Source: HLUCCA09 sp965277275
GTDB taxonomy: Bacteria > Pseudomonadota > Alphaproteobacteria > Rhodobacterales > Rhodobacteraceae
DNA: 64,000 bases
Direction of reading: 5' to 3'
NCBI GenBank assembly: GCA_965277275.1
Contig: CBDICG010000001.1
Location: forward strand, 248,001-312,000
The notes beneath the pieces are model-generated. The model worked only from the letters and a program-made list of their open reading frames with translations. It had not been told where the DNA came from and searched no databases. Each line of letters opens with the position of its first letter. Position 1 is the stretch's first letter. Position numbers and translations under genes: made by a program. Of the stretch, positions 51,033 through 60,359 are shown piece after piece.

Positions 51033-51980
51033 ATGTCGAGCCGCTTGCCGCCCCTCACCGCGCTCCGTGCATTTGAAGCCGCCGCGCGCCATCTGTCCTT
51101 TGCAAAGGCGGCGGACGAGTTGGGTGTCACCCCGGCTGCGCTCTCGTTCCAGATCAAGTCGCTCGAGGCGCATCTCGGCCGCCCCGTTTTCCGGCGTCTC
51201 AATCGCGCCGTGGAATTGACGGAGGCAGGCCGTGCTCTCGCTCCGGGGCTGACGGATGGTTTCGGCGCGCTGTCTGCGGCGTGGCGCGCGGCGCTCCGCG
51301 TGACCGACAGCACCACGCTGACGGTGACCGCCGGGCCGGCCTTCACGGCAAAATGGCTCGCGCCGCGGCTCTTTGATTTTGCGTCCAAGCACCCGGAGAT
51401 CGAACTCAGGTTCGTGGCGTCCCTGAAGATCGCGGACTTCGAGCGCGATCAGGTCGATGTCGCGATCCGGTTCGGGCATGGCGCCGGGCCGGGCTACTAC
51501 GCCAAGCCGATCCTCGCCGATTGGATGTCGCCGATGATGTCCCCTGCCCTCGCAGAGAGGATCAAGAGGCCCGAAGATCTCGCCGCGGCCACGCTCTTGC
51601 ACCAGGACGACCTGCTGGACCTGCTGCCGGATCTGAGCTGGTCGGCGTGGTTTCGGCTGAACGATCTTGGCGCGGCGCCGCGATCCGGCCCGCGCTTCAG
51701 TCAGGCCGACCACGCATTGGACGCCGCGCTGGCCGGGTCGGGGGTTGTGCTGGGGCGCTCGTCGCTCGCCGCGCAGGATCTCGCCGAGGGTCGGCTCGTT
51801 GCGCCGTTCGACCTTGGGTTGATTATCTCCGCGCGGTATCGCGTCGTCTTTCCCGAGGGCGCCGAGACCCGACCGCAAGTCGCGGCGTTTCGGGATTGGA
51901 TTGAGCACGAGGCCCAAATTGCGACGGCGGCCCTGCCTGCACCCTCCCGGCTTGTGCCTCTGAGTGAGATTCCGCGTTGA
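51033..51980 (+). CDS. LysR-family regulator, GcvA-type
   Basis: 315 aa. N-terminal HTH starting LPPLTALRAFEAAARHLSFA with KAADELGVTPAALSFQIKSLE; substrate-binding domain from about 95 (LTVTAGPAFTAKWLAPRLFDF). The LPPLxALRAFEAAARH start is typical of GcvA-like regulators. The ATG immediately follows a 27-bp palindrome, so no Shine-Dalgarno of its own is visible; translation may be leaderless. Divergent from the 42-aa ORF and 104 bases before livK. Confidence 0.88.
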   Translation: MSSRLPPLTALRAFEAAARHLSFAKAADELGVTPAALSFQIKSLEAHLGRPVFRRLNRAVELTEAGRALAPGLTDGFGALSAAWRAALRVTDSTTLTVTAGPAFTAKWLAPRLFDFASKHPEIELRFVASLKIADFERDQVDVAIRFGHGAGPGYYAKPILADWMSPMMSPALAERIKRPEDLAAATLLHQDDLLDLLPDLSWSAWFRLNDLGAAPRSGPRFSQADHALDAALAGSGVVLGRSSLAAQDLAEGRLVAPFDLGLIISARYRVVFPEGAETRPQVAAFRDWIEHEAQIATAALPAPSRLVPLSEIPR

Positions 51981-52084
51981 TTTGCGCTCGTTTCCGACCG
52001 TTGTGCACTTTATGGGCGCTTTCCAAGACGGTCTGCGACGTTTAGGTTCCGTCGCCAGAATCAGAACACTCAGGGAGACACCAC

Positions 52085-53272
52085 ATGAAGAAGTTGCTGC
52101 TTGCGAGCGCCGCTGTCCTCGCCGCCACGCCGGCCCTCGCCGATGGCCATGAGCTGAAGCTCGGAATCATCCTTGGCTTCACCGGCCCGATTGAATCGCT
52201 GACCCCGGCGATGGCCGCGGGCGCCGAGATGGCGATGGCGGAAGTGACCGAGTCCGGCCTTCTGCTCGACGGCAAATCGATCACTGCCGTACGTGCCGAC
52301 AGCACCTGTGTGGACAGCGCCGCGGCAACTGCAGCGGCCGAGCGCCTGATCACCTCCGACGGAGTGAAGGGCATCATGGGCGCCGATTGCTCCGGTGTGA
52401 CGGGCGCCGTGCTCTCGAACGTTGCTGTGCCCAACGGCATGGTGATGATCTCGCCGTCCGCGACCTCGCCCGCTCTGACCGCGGCCGAAGACAACGGCCT
52501 CTTCTTCCGGACCGCGCCCTCGGACGCGCGCCAGGGCGCCGTTCTTGCCGAGATCCTGCTTGAGAAGGGCATGAACGAAGTCGCCGTGACCTACACCAAC
52601 AACGACTACGGCAAGGGCTTTGCCGATGCGTTCGAGGCCTCCTACACGGATGGCGGCGGCTCGGTCACGCTGGCCGCCTCGCACGAAGACGGCAAGGCAG
52701 ATTACACCGCCGAAGTCGGCGCGCTGGCAGCGGCGGGCGGCGATGCACTCGTCGTGCTGGGATACGTTGACCAGGGCGGTGCGGGTGTCATCCAGGCGTC
52801 CCTCGACAGCGGCGCGTTCGACATGTTCGCCCTCGGCGACGGTATGATCGGCGACGCCCTCACAGAGCGCTTCGGCGGCGATATCGATGGCACCATCGGC
52901 ACGGCTCCGGGCAGCGAGAACGAAGGGTCCGCACTCTTTGCTGACATGGCATCGGCGGCTGGAATCGATGGAACCTCCGTCTATGCGGGCGAAAGCTACG
53001 ACGCGGCGGCGCTGATCCTGCTCGCAATGGCGGCTGCTGGCTCCCACGAGCCGGGCGATTATGCCGAGCACATCATGGACGTGGCCAACGCGCCGGGTGA
53101 GCAGATCCTGCCGGGCGAACTGGCCAAGGCGCTCGAGATCATCAACGGCGGCGGCGATGTCGACCTCGTGGGCGCGACGGGCGTTGAGCTCGTCGGTCCG
53201 GGTGAAGCCGCTGGCTCGTATGCCGAGTTTTCGGTGGACGGTGGTGCCCTGACGGTTGTGGGCTACCGCTGA
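52085..53272 (+). CDS. livK: Branched-chain amino acid ABC transporter binding protein
   Basis: 395 aa periplasmic protein. Signal peptide KKLLLASAAVLAATPALA then DGHELKLGIILGFTGPIESL, the start of the Leu/Ile/Val-binding fold; VTYTNNDYGKGFADAFE is the second conserved block. AGGGAGACACC precedes the ATG. First gene of livK-livG-livF-livH-livM. Ligand could be branched-chain amino acids or another amino acid or amide. Confidence 0.88.
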   Translation: MKKLLLASAAVLAATPALADGHELKLGIILGFTGPIESLTPAMAAGAEMAMAEVTESGLLLDGKSITAVRADSTCVDSAAATAAAERLITSDGVKGIMGADCSGVTGAVLSNVAVPNGMVMISPSATSPALTAAEDNGLFFRTAPSDARQGAVLAEILLEKGMNEVAVTYTNNDYGKGFADAFEASYTDGGGSVTLAASHEDGKADYTAEVGALAAAGGDALVVLGYVDQGGAGVIQASLDSGAFDMFALGDGMIGDALTERFGGDIDGTIGTAPGSENEGSALFADMASAAGIDGTSVYAGESYDAAALILLAMAAAGSHEPGDYAEHIMDVANAPGEQILPGELAKALEIINGGGDVDLVGATGVELVGPGEAAGSYAEFSVDGGALTVVGYR

Positions 53273-53354
53273 ACATGACGCGATGCGGGCGGAGGGGACA
53301 GCTCCCCTCCGCACCGGCGCGTTCCTGATCCCAGACATTGCAGCAGGTCGGTCT

Positions 53355-54137
53355 ATGATCGAGGTACATGACCTTCACATGCACTTCGGCGGCTTTCGAG
53401 CCGTCGACGGCGCCTCCCTGAAGATCGAAACCGGCTCCATCACGGGGCTTGTCGGCCCCAATGGGGCTGGCAAGACAACGCTTTTCAACGTGATCGCCGG
53501 CAATCTCAAGCCGACCTCCGGGCGGGTCACGATGGCGGACGAGGATATCACCGGCCTGCCGCCGCACGCGCTCTTTCACAAAGGGCTTCTGCGGACATTC
53601 CAGATTGCACACGAGTTCAGCTCGATGTCGGTCCGCGAGAACCTGATGATGGTTCCCGCGGCCCAATCGGGCGAGACGCTGATCAACGCGTGGATCGGGC
53701 GGCGAAAGATCGCCGAAGAGGAACAGGCGCTTCTGAAGAAAGCTGACGAAGTCCTTGAATTCCTGACCATTGATCATCTGAAGGACGAGAGGGCGGGCAA
53801 CCTTTCTGGGGGGCAGAAGAAGCTTCTGGAGCTGGGCCGCACCATGATGGTCGACGCCCGGATCGTGTTTCTCGACGAGGTCGGCGCGGGGGTGAACCGG
53901 ACACTTCTGAACACCGTCGGAGATGCGATCCTGCGGCTCAACAAGGAACGTGGCTACACCTTCTGCATGATCGAGCACGACATGGATTTCATCGGCCGCC
54001 TCTGCGACCCGGTGATCGTGATGGCCGAGGGAAAGAAGCTGGCCGAAGGTACGATCGGCGAGATCAAGGCAAATGAGCAGGTCATCGAGGCGTATCTCGG
54101 AACAGGATTGAAGAACAAGGTCGCCGCCGGGGCCTAG
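53355..54137 (+). CDS. livG: Branched-chain amino acid ABC transporter ATPase LivG
   Basis: 260 aa. MIEVHDLHMHFGGFRAVDG at the start; Walker A GPNGAGKTT, signature LSGGQKKLLELGR, Walker B IVFLDEVGAGV, and EHDMDFIGRLCD H-loop. The ATG at 53355 is the usual LivG start; the frame reaches 53256 inside livK. Note the Glu/Val in DEVGAGV in place of DEPAAGL, a common variation in this group. Confidence 0.93.
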   Translation: MIEVHDLHMHFGGFRAVDGASLKIETGSITGLVGPNGAGKTTLFNVIAGNLKPTSGRVTMADEDITGLPPHALFHKGLLRTFQIAHEFSSMSVRENLMMVPAAQSGETLINAWIGRRKIAEEEQALLKKADEVLEFLTIDHLKDERAGNLSGGQKKLLELGRTMMVDARIVFLDEVGAGVNRTLLNTVGDAILRLNKERGYTFCMIEHDMDFIGRLCDPVIVMAEGKKLAEGTIGEIKANEQVIEAYLGTGLKNKVAAGA

Positions 54138-54171
54138 GGCTTTTGCGCGCACGCCGGAGGCCGTGCGGGCG

Positions 54172-54213
54172 GGTTGCGGCGCGCAGGCAGGTATTTGAAC
54201 CAAGATGAAGGGG
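54172..54213 (+). repeat. Dispersed intergenic repeat, copy 2
   Basis: GCAGGTATTTGAACCAAGATG then AAGGGG matches copy 1 in the second half (GGTATTTG..CCAAGATGAAG); the GC-rich first half is degraded. Its AAGGGG end lies six bases before the livF GTG and so doubles as its Shine-Dalgarno. Confidence 0.5.
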
Positions 54214-54218
54214 CAGAC

Positions 54219-55058
54219 GTGGCGAACGATCCGTACGACGCGCTGAGGGACGATCGGGGCAACAAGGACCGCTCGATCACGCGTGCCGGTGGGGGTACGT
54301 TGCGCGCAGCCGGGCATGAGACGGAACCGCGTCCGGGCAAAATCGAGGATGGGCCGATGCTCATTGGAGATACGATGACGGGGGGATATGGGCGTGGCGC
54401 GGATATCCTGCACGGCTGCACCATTGCTGTCGATCGCGGAGAGATCTCCGTTATCGTCGGGCCCAACGGGGCCGGCAAGTCGACGGCGATGAAGGCAGTC
54501 TTTGGCATGTTGAACGTGCGGGAGGGCGAGGTCCGGCTGGGCGGGCGCACCATCACCAACATGACGCCGCAGGCACGGGTTGCCGAAGGCATGGCGTTCG
54601 TGCCGCAGACAAACAACATCTTCACCACGATGACGGTGGAGGAGAACCTCGAAATGGGGGCGTTTCTGCGCGAGGACGGCGTCGAGGAGACGATGGAACA
54701 GGTCTATAGCCTGTTTCCCATTCTGCGGGAGAAGCGGCATCAGGCGGCCGGGGAATTGTCCGGCGGACAGCGCCAGCAGGTTGCCGTCGGGCGCGCGCTG
54801 ATGACCCGACCGACCGTCCTGATGCTCGACGAGCCGACCGCGGGCGTGTCGCCGATCGTGATGGATGAGCTGTTCGACAGGATTATCGAAGTTGCCCGGA
54901 CCGGGATATCGATCCTGATGGTGGAGCAGAACGCCCGGCAGGCGCTGGAGATCGCAGACACGGGTTACGTGCTGGTCCAGGGGCGCAACGCTTATACCGA
55001 TACGGGGGCTGCGCTCCTCGCCGATCCCGAAGTGCGGCGGAGTTTTCTGGGAGGATGA
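54219..55058 (+). CDS. livF: Branched-chain amino acid ABC transporter ATPase LivF
   Basis: 279 aa, about 40 longer than E. coli LivF because of an N-terminal polar extension (residues 1-45, ANDPYDALRDDRGNKD) before LIGDTMTGGYG. Walker A GPNGAGKST, FVPQTNNIF, signature LSGGQRQQVAVGR, and Walker B LMLDEPTAGVSP. The GTG at 54219 keeps the extension and follows GAAGGGG; an internal ATG at 54357 would give the short form. Confidence 0.92.
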   Translation: MANDPYDALRDDRGNKDRSITRAGGGTLRAAGHETEPRPGKIEDGPMLIGDTMTGGYGRGADILHGCTIAVDRGEISVIVGPNGAGKSTAMKAVFGMLNVREGEVRLGGRTITNMTPQARVAEGMAFVPQTNNIFTTMTVEENLEMGAFLREDGVEETMEQVYSLFPILREKRHQAAGELSGGQRQQVAVGRALMTRPTVLMLDEPTAGVSPIVMDELFDRIIEVARTGISILMVEQNARQALEIADTGYVLVQGRNAYTDTGAALLADPEVRRSFLGG

Positions 55059-55203
55059 GCGCTCATGCGGTGCCATTGGCGGTGTGCTTGCCTCTGCCGC
55101 GCCCATTCTGCGCGCAACGTGCGTCTGTCGCGGAGCGCGCTGTTTTTGAAGTGAACGAGGCGGATCTTTCGATGCAGTATCCCGTGGCGTGTGAGGCCAC
55201 CCA

Positions 55204-56217
55204 ATGACCGATGTCCTGAATGCGTTCGTGGTCTTCGCGAATTTCGTCTTGATCCCGGCCACCTCCTATGGCGCACAGCTGGCATTGGGGGCGCTTGGCG
55301 TCACCTTGATCTACGGCATCCTGCGGTTCTCGAACTTCGCCCATGGCGATACCATGGCGTTCGGCGCGATGGTCACGATCCTCTTCACATGGGCGTTTCA
55401 GGCCATCGGGATCTCGCTTGGCCCGCTTCCAACGGCACTCCTCGCCCTGCCGTTTGGCATTGCGGGATGCGCGCTCCTGCTGCTGGCGACGGACCGTGTC
55501 GTTTATCGTTTCTACCGGGAGCAGAAGGCCAAGCCTGTCATCCTGGTCATCGTCTCGATGGGCGTGATGTTCGTCATGAACGGGCTTGTCCGCTTCATCA
55601 TCGGAGTGGACGATCAACGCTTCTCCGATGGTGAGCGCTTTATCATTTCGGCGCGCACCTTCCGAGAGATGACGGGGCTCGAAGAAGGCCTCGCCTTTCG
55701 CACCAGCCAGGGGATCACCATCGTCGTCGCCGCGATTGCCGTGGTCCTGCTCTTCTGGTTTCTCAACCGGACGCGGACAGGCAAATCCATGCGCGCGTTC
55801 TCGGACAACGAGGATCTGGCGCTTCTCTCCGGCATCAATCCCGAGCGTGTGGTGATGGTCGCCTGGCTCATCACGGCGACACTGGCGACAGTGGCCGGGG
55901 TGCTCTACGGGCTCGACAAGTCGTTCAAGCCCTTCACGTACTTCCAGCTCCTTTTGCCGATCTTTGCGGCCGCCATCGTTGGCGGCCTCGGTAGCCCGCT
56001 GGGGGCGATCGCGGGAGGCTTCATCATCGCCTTTTCCGAAGTGATGTTCACCTATGCCTTCCGCCGGGTGATTGCCTATCTCGGACCGCAGGATTGGGCC
56101 CCTGATGGCCTGCTGCAGCTCCTCAGTACGGACTACAAATTCGCGGTGTCCTTCACGATCCTTGTGATTGTCCTGCTCATACGGCCCACGGGCCTCTTCC
56201 GGGGGAAAGCGGTATGA
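55204..56217 (+). CDS. livH: Branched-chain amino acid ABC transporter permease LivH
   Basis: 337 aa inner-membrane permease with eight or more hydrophobic spans. LALGALGVTLIYGILRFSNF is the typical start, FRTSQGITIVV and FSDNEDLALLSGINPERV carry the coupling loop, and IVGGLGSPLGAIAGGF follows. 145 bases separate it from livF; the gap has no gene. Overlaps livM by four bases. Confidence 0.92.
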   Translation: MTDVLNAFVVFANFVLIPATSYGAQLALGALGVTLIYGILRFSNFAHGDTMAFGAMVTILFTWAFQAIGISLGPLPTALLALPFGIAGCALLLLATDRVVYRFYREQKAKPVILVIVSMGVMFVMNGLVRFIIGVDDQRFSDGERFIISARTFREMTGLEEGLAFRTSQGITIVVAAIAVVLLFWFLNRTRTGKSMRAFSDNEDLALLSGINPERVVMVAWLITATLATVAGVLYGLDKSFKPFTYFQLLLPIFAAAIVGGLGSPLGAIAGGFIIAFSEVMFTYAFRRVIAYLGPQDWAPDGLLQLLSTDYKFAVSFTILVIVLLIRPTGLFRGKAV

Positions 56218-57506
56218 GAACAATTTTGCTCTTCGGTTTGGTGGCCCTGCTCTTCATCGGTACCGGAATGGTGCAGTCGTGGAACACGGCACTGGCGATC
56301 TTCAACATGGGCCTCGTGAGCGCGATCATGGCGCTCGGCGTCAACATGCAGTGGGGCTACGCGGGGCTCTTCAACGTTGGTGTCATGGGGTTTGTCGCGC
56401 TTGGTGGCCTTGCGGCCGTGCTCGTGTCGATGCCGCCCGTCGGGGCCGCATGGGCAGCGGGCGGTGGCGGGATGGCGATGGCGCTCACGGCGGGGGCCGC
56501 GACGATCGCTATCGCCATATTGGTTTCGGGTCGCATGCCGCCGGGGCGCGCGCGGACACTCGCGGTTGCGGCCGTGATCGTGCTTGGCTTTCTCCTCTAC
56601 AGGTCGCTCTTCGATCCCGCCCGCGATGCGATCGAGGCGGTCGATCCGGCAGTGTCCGGATACCTGGGCGGCCTCGGCCTGCCGATCGTCTTGGCATGGC
56701 CCGTGGGCGCGTTGATTGCCGCCGGGGCAGCATGGATCGTCGGCAAGACAGCGCTCGGCCTACGGTCTGACTACCTCGCGATTGCCACCCTCGGGATCGC
56801 GGAGATCATCATCGCCATCCTCAAGAACGAGGATTGGCTCGCGCGCGGCGTGAAGAACGTGTCCGGCCTGCCGCGCCCCGTGCCCTATGAGGTCGACCTG
56901 CAGAACGACCCGGGCTTTGTGGCGCGGGTCGAAGGCTGGGGGCTCGACCCGGTTACTGCCTCGTCCGTCGCGGTCAAGTTGGCCTATGCCGGGCTCTTCA
57001 TTCTGGTCCTCATCGCCCTGATCTGGCTCAGCCAGGCCGCGCTCAACTCGCCGTGGGGCCGGATGATGCGGGCCATCCGCGACAACGAGACGGCAGCCGA
57101 AGCCATGGGAAAGGACGTGACCGCCCGTCACCTGCAGATCTTCATCCTCGGCTCGGCAGTTTGCGGCCTCGCCGGCGCCATGATGACAACGCTCGACGGC
57201 CAGCTCACGCCGGGCTCGTATCAACCGCTGCGCTTTACCTTCCTGATCTGGGTGATGGTCATTGTCGGCGGCTCGGGCAACAACCTCGGCGCGGTGCTCG
57301 GGGGATTTCTGATCTGGTGGCTCTGGGTTCAGGTCGAACCGCTCGGCGAGCTTTTCATGCAGGCGGTCACCTTCCCCCTGCCCGATGGCTCCGCACTGAA
57401 GGAGCACATGCTGGGATCGGTTCAGTACATGCGCCTCTTCACGATGGGGATCGTTCTTCTGCTCGTCCTGCGCTTCAGCCCGCGAGGCTTGCTGCCGGAG
57501 CGTTGA
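56214..57506 (+). CDS. livM: Branched-chain amino acid ABC transporter permease LivM
   Basis: 430 aa permease. ALGVNMQWGYAGLFNVGVMG at the N-terminal third; SDYLAIATLGIAEIII; coupling loop MMRAIRDNETAAEAMGKD; C-terminal GGSGNNLGAVLGGFLIWW. ATG overlaps the livH stop. Last gene of the operon, followed by a large hairpin. Confidence 0.92.
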   Translation: MRTILLFGLVALLFIGTGMVQSWNTALAIFNMGLVSAIMALGVNMQWGYAGLFNVGVMGFVALGGLAAVLVSMPPVGAAWAAGGGGMAMALTAGAATIAIAILVSGRMPPGRARTLAVAAVIVLGFLLYRSLFDPARDAIEAVDPAVSGYLGGLGLPIVLAWPVGALIAAGAAWIVGKTALGLRSDYLAIATLGIAEIIIAILKNEDWLARGVKNVSGLPRPVPYEVDLQNDPGFVARVEGWGLDPVTASSVAVKLAYAGLFILVLIALIWLSQAALNSPWGRMMRAIRDNETAAEAMGKDVTARHLQIFILGSAVCGLAGAMMTTLDGQLTPGSYQPLRFTFLIWVMVIVGGSGNNLGAVLGGFLIWWLWVQVEPLGELFMQAVTFPLPDGSALKEHMLGSVQYMRLFTMGIVLLLVLRFSPRGLLPER

Positions 57507-57530
57507 CCGCCCTCCACAGCCGACAAACCG

Positions 57531-57569
57531 GGCCGGGCAAACAAGGGTCATGATACCCGTTGCCCGGCC
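57531..57569 (+). terminator. Large hairpin after the liv operon
   Basis: GGCCGGGCAA / TTGCCCGGCC (10 bp, perfect) with a second inner stem GGGT / ACCC (57545-57558). It begins 25 bases after the livM stop. Only a TTT follows, so termination may be partial. Confidence 0.65.
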
Positions 57570-57572
57570 ACG

Positions 57573-57610
57573 GTTTCATTGTGCAAGAAATATCCCCGCC
57601 GGAGGCATCC
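57573..57610 (-). repeat. Dispersed intergenic repeat, copy 3
   Basis: Minus-strand sequence GCCTCCGGCGGGGATATTT then CTTGCACAATGAAAC; shares CCTCCGGCGG and TATTT....CA.ATGAA with copy 1. It sits directly after the liv hairpin, in a convergent intergenic gap like copy 1. Confidence 0.6.
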
Positions 57611-57649
57611 GACCGCGCCAGGGGCGCGAACGGTCGACATCTGGGCCGA

Positions 57650-59128
57650 TCAGACCCCATAGAGCCCGCCAAACTTTGCGTCGAGGTAGTCCAGAAGCGG
57701 CGCTTCGCTGACAGGTCTGCCAGTGGCGGTTTCGATGGTCTCGCGGGGCGGACGCAGGCCGCCATGCCGCTGGAGATTGTCCTTCAGCCAGTGCGTTACG
57801 CCGGTCGCGTCACCGTTCGAGAGGTGCGTTTCCCAGTCCGGTACTGCTTCCTTCAGCGCCTCAAAGAGGCAACCGGCGTAGACATTGCCCAGCGTGTAGG
57901 TCGGGAAGTAGCCAAAGAGCCCGACCGACCAGTGCACATCCTGCAACACGCCATTGTCCGGCGTGTCGACCTCGACGCCGAAATCGGCGGCAAAGCGGTC
58001 GTTCCACGCCGCTTCGAGGTCTCCGACCTCCAGATCACCGGAGATCAGCGCACGTTCGAGATCGAACCGCAGCAGCACGTGAAGGTTGTAGTGCACCTCG
58101 TCGGCCTCGGTTCGAATGTATCCCGTCTCCACCGCATTGATCGCGCGGGCAAACTCTTCGGCCGACGCAACGCCGATTTCGCCGAATCGATCCCGCATCT
58201 CGCCATAGAGCCACCCGGTGAAAGCCGCTGATCGCCCCAGCTGGTTCTCGTAGATCCGGCTCTGGCTCTCGTGGACGCCCATCGATACGCCCTGCCCCAG
58301 CGGTGTCAGCAGGTAGGCGCGGTCGATGCCTTGCTCGTAGGCCGCGTGCCCCACCTCGTGGATCGTCGAGTAGATCGAGCCGAGCGGCTCTTCGATGCTC
58401 GTCCGCGTCGTGATCCGCACGTCCAGCCCCGATCCGGAGGAAAACGGATGCACGGCCTTGTCGATCCGGCCATGGTCGAAGTCATAGCCGAACACCTTTG
58501 CGATCTTCGCGGTCAGCGCCATCTGAACGGCCTCGTCGAAGGGCCCGGCGAGACGCGGCATGGCGCGCCCTGCGTCGAGCACACGCTCCCGCAACGCCAC
58601 GAGCCGGGGGCGCAGCGCCCGGAACATGGTGTCGAGCTCTGTGGCCGTCATTCCGGGCTCGTAGTCCTGCAAAAGCGCATCGTAGCGGTCGCCCCCCTCG
58701 GAGAGAGCGTCGGCTTCCTTGCGGCGCAGGTCGAGCACGGTCGCGAGGCTCGGGGCGAAGGCTTTGTAGTCCTTCGCGGCGCGCGCTTCGGCCCAGATCC
58801 CCTGCGCGAGCGACGTCTGCCGGGCGATCTCTTCGGCGAGGTCCGCGGGCACCTTCACGTTGCGGGCATAGTCCCGCTTGAGTAGGCGTAGCTGCGCGGC
58901 CTCGACCTCTCCGTCCGGCTCCGCCGCCTCAAGCCATGCTCCGAGCCGCGGATCTGTGCGCCGTGCATGCAGGACAGTCTCGAGCGCGGCCAGTTCCTCC
59001 GCGCGCTGCGGGGCGGCGTTGCGGGGCATCATGGTTTCCTGGTCCCACCCCGTCCTGCCAGCGACGGCTCCCAGCGCATTGGTCTGGCGCACATAGGCCA
59101 TGAGATCGGAATAGGCGGAGTTGGTCAT
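57650..59128 (-). CDS. Carboxypeptidase M32 family (Taq-like)
   Basis: Zinc-dependent carboxypeptidase, 492 aa. The metal motif is IHEVGHAAYEQG (HExxH); DVRITTRTSIEEP and MGVHESQSRIYENQLGRS are the other M32 blocks. GWDQETMMP at the N-terminus is the family start motif. ATG 59128 overlaps the ctaA stop (ATGA). Where most members have HEGGH or HEMGH, this one reads HEVGH, which keeps all ligands. Confidence 0.93.
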   Translation of the reverse strand: MTNSAYSDLMAYVRQTNALGAVAGRTGWDQETMMPRNAAPQRAEELAALETVLHARRTDPRLGAWLEAAEPDGEVEAAQLRLLKRDYARNVKVPADLAEEIARQTSLAQGIWAEARAAKDYKAFAPSLATVLDLRRKEADALSEGGDRYDALLQDYEPGMTATELDTMFRALRPRLVALRERVLDAGRAMPRLAGPFDEAVQMALTAKIAKVFGYDFDHGRIDKAVHPFSSGSGLDVRITTRTSIEEPLGSIYSTIHEVGHAAYEQGIDRAYLLTPLGQGVSMGVHESQSRIYENQLGRSAAFTGWLYGEMRDRFGEIGVASAEEFARAINAVETGYIRTEADEVHYNLHVLLRFDLERALISGDLEVGDLEAAWNDRFAADFGVEVDTPDNGVLQDVHWSVGLFGYFPTYTLGNVYAGCLFEALKEAVPDWETHLSNGDATGVTHWLKDNLQRHGGLRPPRETIETATGRPVSEAPLLDYLDAKFGGLYGV

Positions 59129-60279
59129 GCGGTGCCCCGGATGCTGTCGATGCGCGGATACCCCGCGAGATGCCGTGCGCGCAGGATTGCCACCCACACT
59201 ACGACGGCGGTGAACTGATGCAGGATCGCGAGCTCCCACGGTGCGGAGTGCATGACCGTGATAACCCCGAGCACGAGCTGCAGCACCATCAGGGCCATGA
59301 CATCGCCGAACGCACGCCGCGTTGCGCGATGGGCACTGCGCCGTCCTGCCAGCCATACGCCGAGTGCAAAGAGAAAAAGGACGTAGCCGGCAACACGGTG
59401 CATGAATTGCACAAGGCCGTCGTTTTCGAAGAAGTTCCGCCATAGCGGCTCGATCTGGAAGATGTCGGGCGGCAGGATTCCCCCGGCCATGAGCGGCCAG
59501 TCAATGTAGTTGCGCCCCGCATCAATGCCCGCGACGAGCGCGCCGAGCAGGATCTGCACGAAGGCCAGATGCAAAAGGCCCGTCGACATCCCCCAAAGCC
59601 CACGCTCGCGCGAGCGCTGCGCCTGCAGCAGATGCGTCTGTGTGCGGCCAAGCAGCAGGATGTACCACGCCAGGAAGCCCAGAATGACAAAAGCGAGGCC
59701 AAGATGGATTGCGAGCCGGTAGGAGGCGACATCGAGCATCCCCTCTTGCAGGCCCGATGCCACCATCCACCAGCCGATGGCGCCCTGCGCCCCGCCCAGC
59801 ACACCGAGCAGAAGCAGCCGGCCTGTCCACCCCGGAGGGATCTGCCGCGTGACCACAAAGCCCAGAAATCCAAGCGCCCACACGACGCCGATCAAGCGCC
59901 CAAGCTGCCGGTGGCCCCATTCCCACCAATAGATGACTTGGAACTCCGCCATCGACATCCCGCGGTTCTGTAGCTGGTACTCCGGGATTTGCCGGTACGC
60001 GTCGAACTCGCGCTGCCAATCCTCTGCGGTCAGCGGCGGGATCGCGCCCGAGAGCGGCGCCCATTCGGTGATCGACAGCCCACTGTCAGTGAGACGCGTA
60101 AGACCGCCCACGGCGATCATCACGACGACCAGCGCAAAGAGGATCATCAGCCACACGCGAACGGCCCCGCGGGCGCCGGTGCGCGCGGCCCTGTCGATCA
60201 CGCCGGTCTGAAGCGGTGCGGAACGGTCTGGCGCCTCGGCGCTCACTTCTTCGAAAATGCTGCGTTTCTTGGTGGCCAC
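59125..60279 (-). CDS. ctaA: Heme A synthase
   Basis: Converts heme O to heme A for cytochrome c oxidase. 384 aa with eight membrane spans. Conserved: GGLTRLTDSGLSITEWAPLSG after the first span, WWEWGHRQLGR with the heme-ligand His, and later VQFMHRVAGYVLF and LAILHQFTAVVV with the second His pair. The start is GTG at 60279, with GGGAGAG upstream; no ATG fits. Overlaps the carboxypeptidase gene by four bases. Confidence 0.94.
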   Translation of the reverse strand: MATKKRSIFEEVSAEAPDRSAPLQTGVIDRAARTGARGAVRVWLMILFALVVVMIAVGGLTRLTDSGLSITEWAPLSGAIPPLTAEDWQREFDAYRQIPEYQLQNRGMSMAEFQVIYWWEWGHRQLGRLIGVVWALGFLGFVVTRQIPPGWTGRLLLLGVLGGAQGAIGWWMVASGLQEGMLDVASYRLAIHLGLAFVILGFLAWYILLLGRTQTHLLQAQRSRERGLWGMSTGLLHLAFVQILLGALVAGIDAGRNYIDWPLMAGGILPPDIFQIEPLWRNFFENDGLVQFMHRVAGYVLFLFALGVWLAGRRSAHRATRRAFGDVMALMVLQLVLGVITVMHSAPWELAILHQFTAVVVWVAILRARHLAGYPRIDSIRGTA

Positions 60280-60359
60280 GTCACTCTCCCTCGGGGCGAC
60301 GACCTATGCGTCTGCCGGGGCGCGGTCAACGTCCTGCGCGCCCGCGTCGCGCCCGTGGA

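Noticed and set aside
53142..55262. 706-codon minus-strand frame opposite livG and livF
   Set aside because: Shadow of two conserved ATPase genes; no recognisable protein features.
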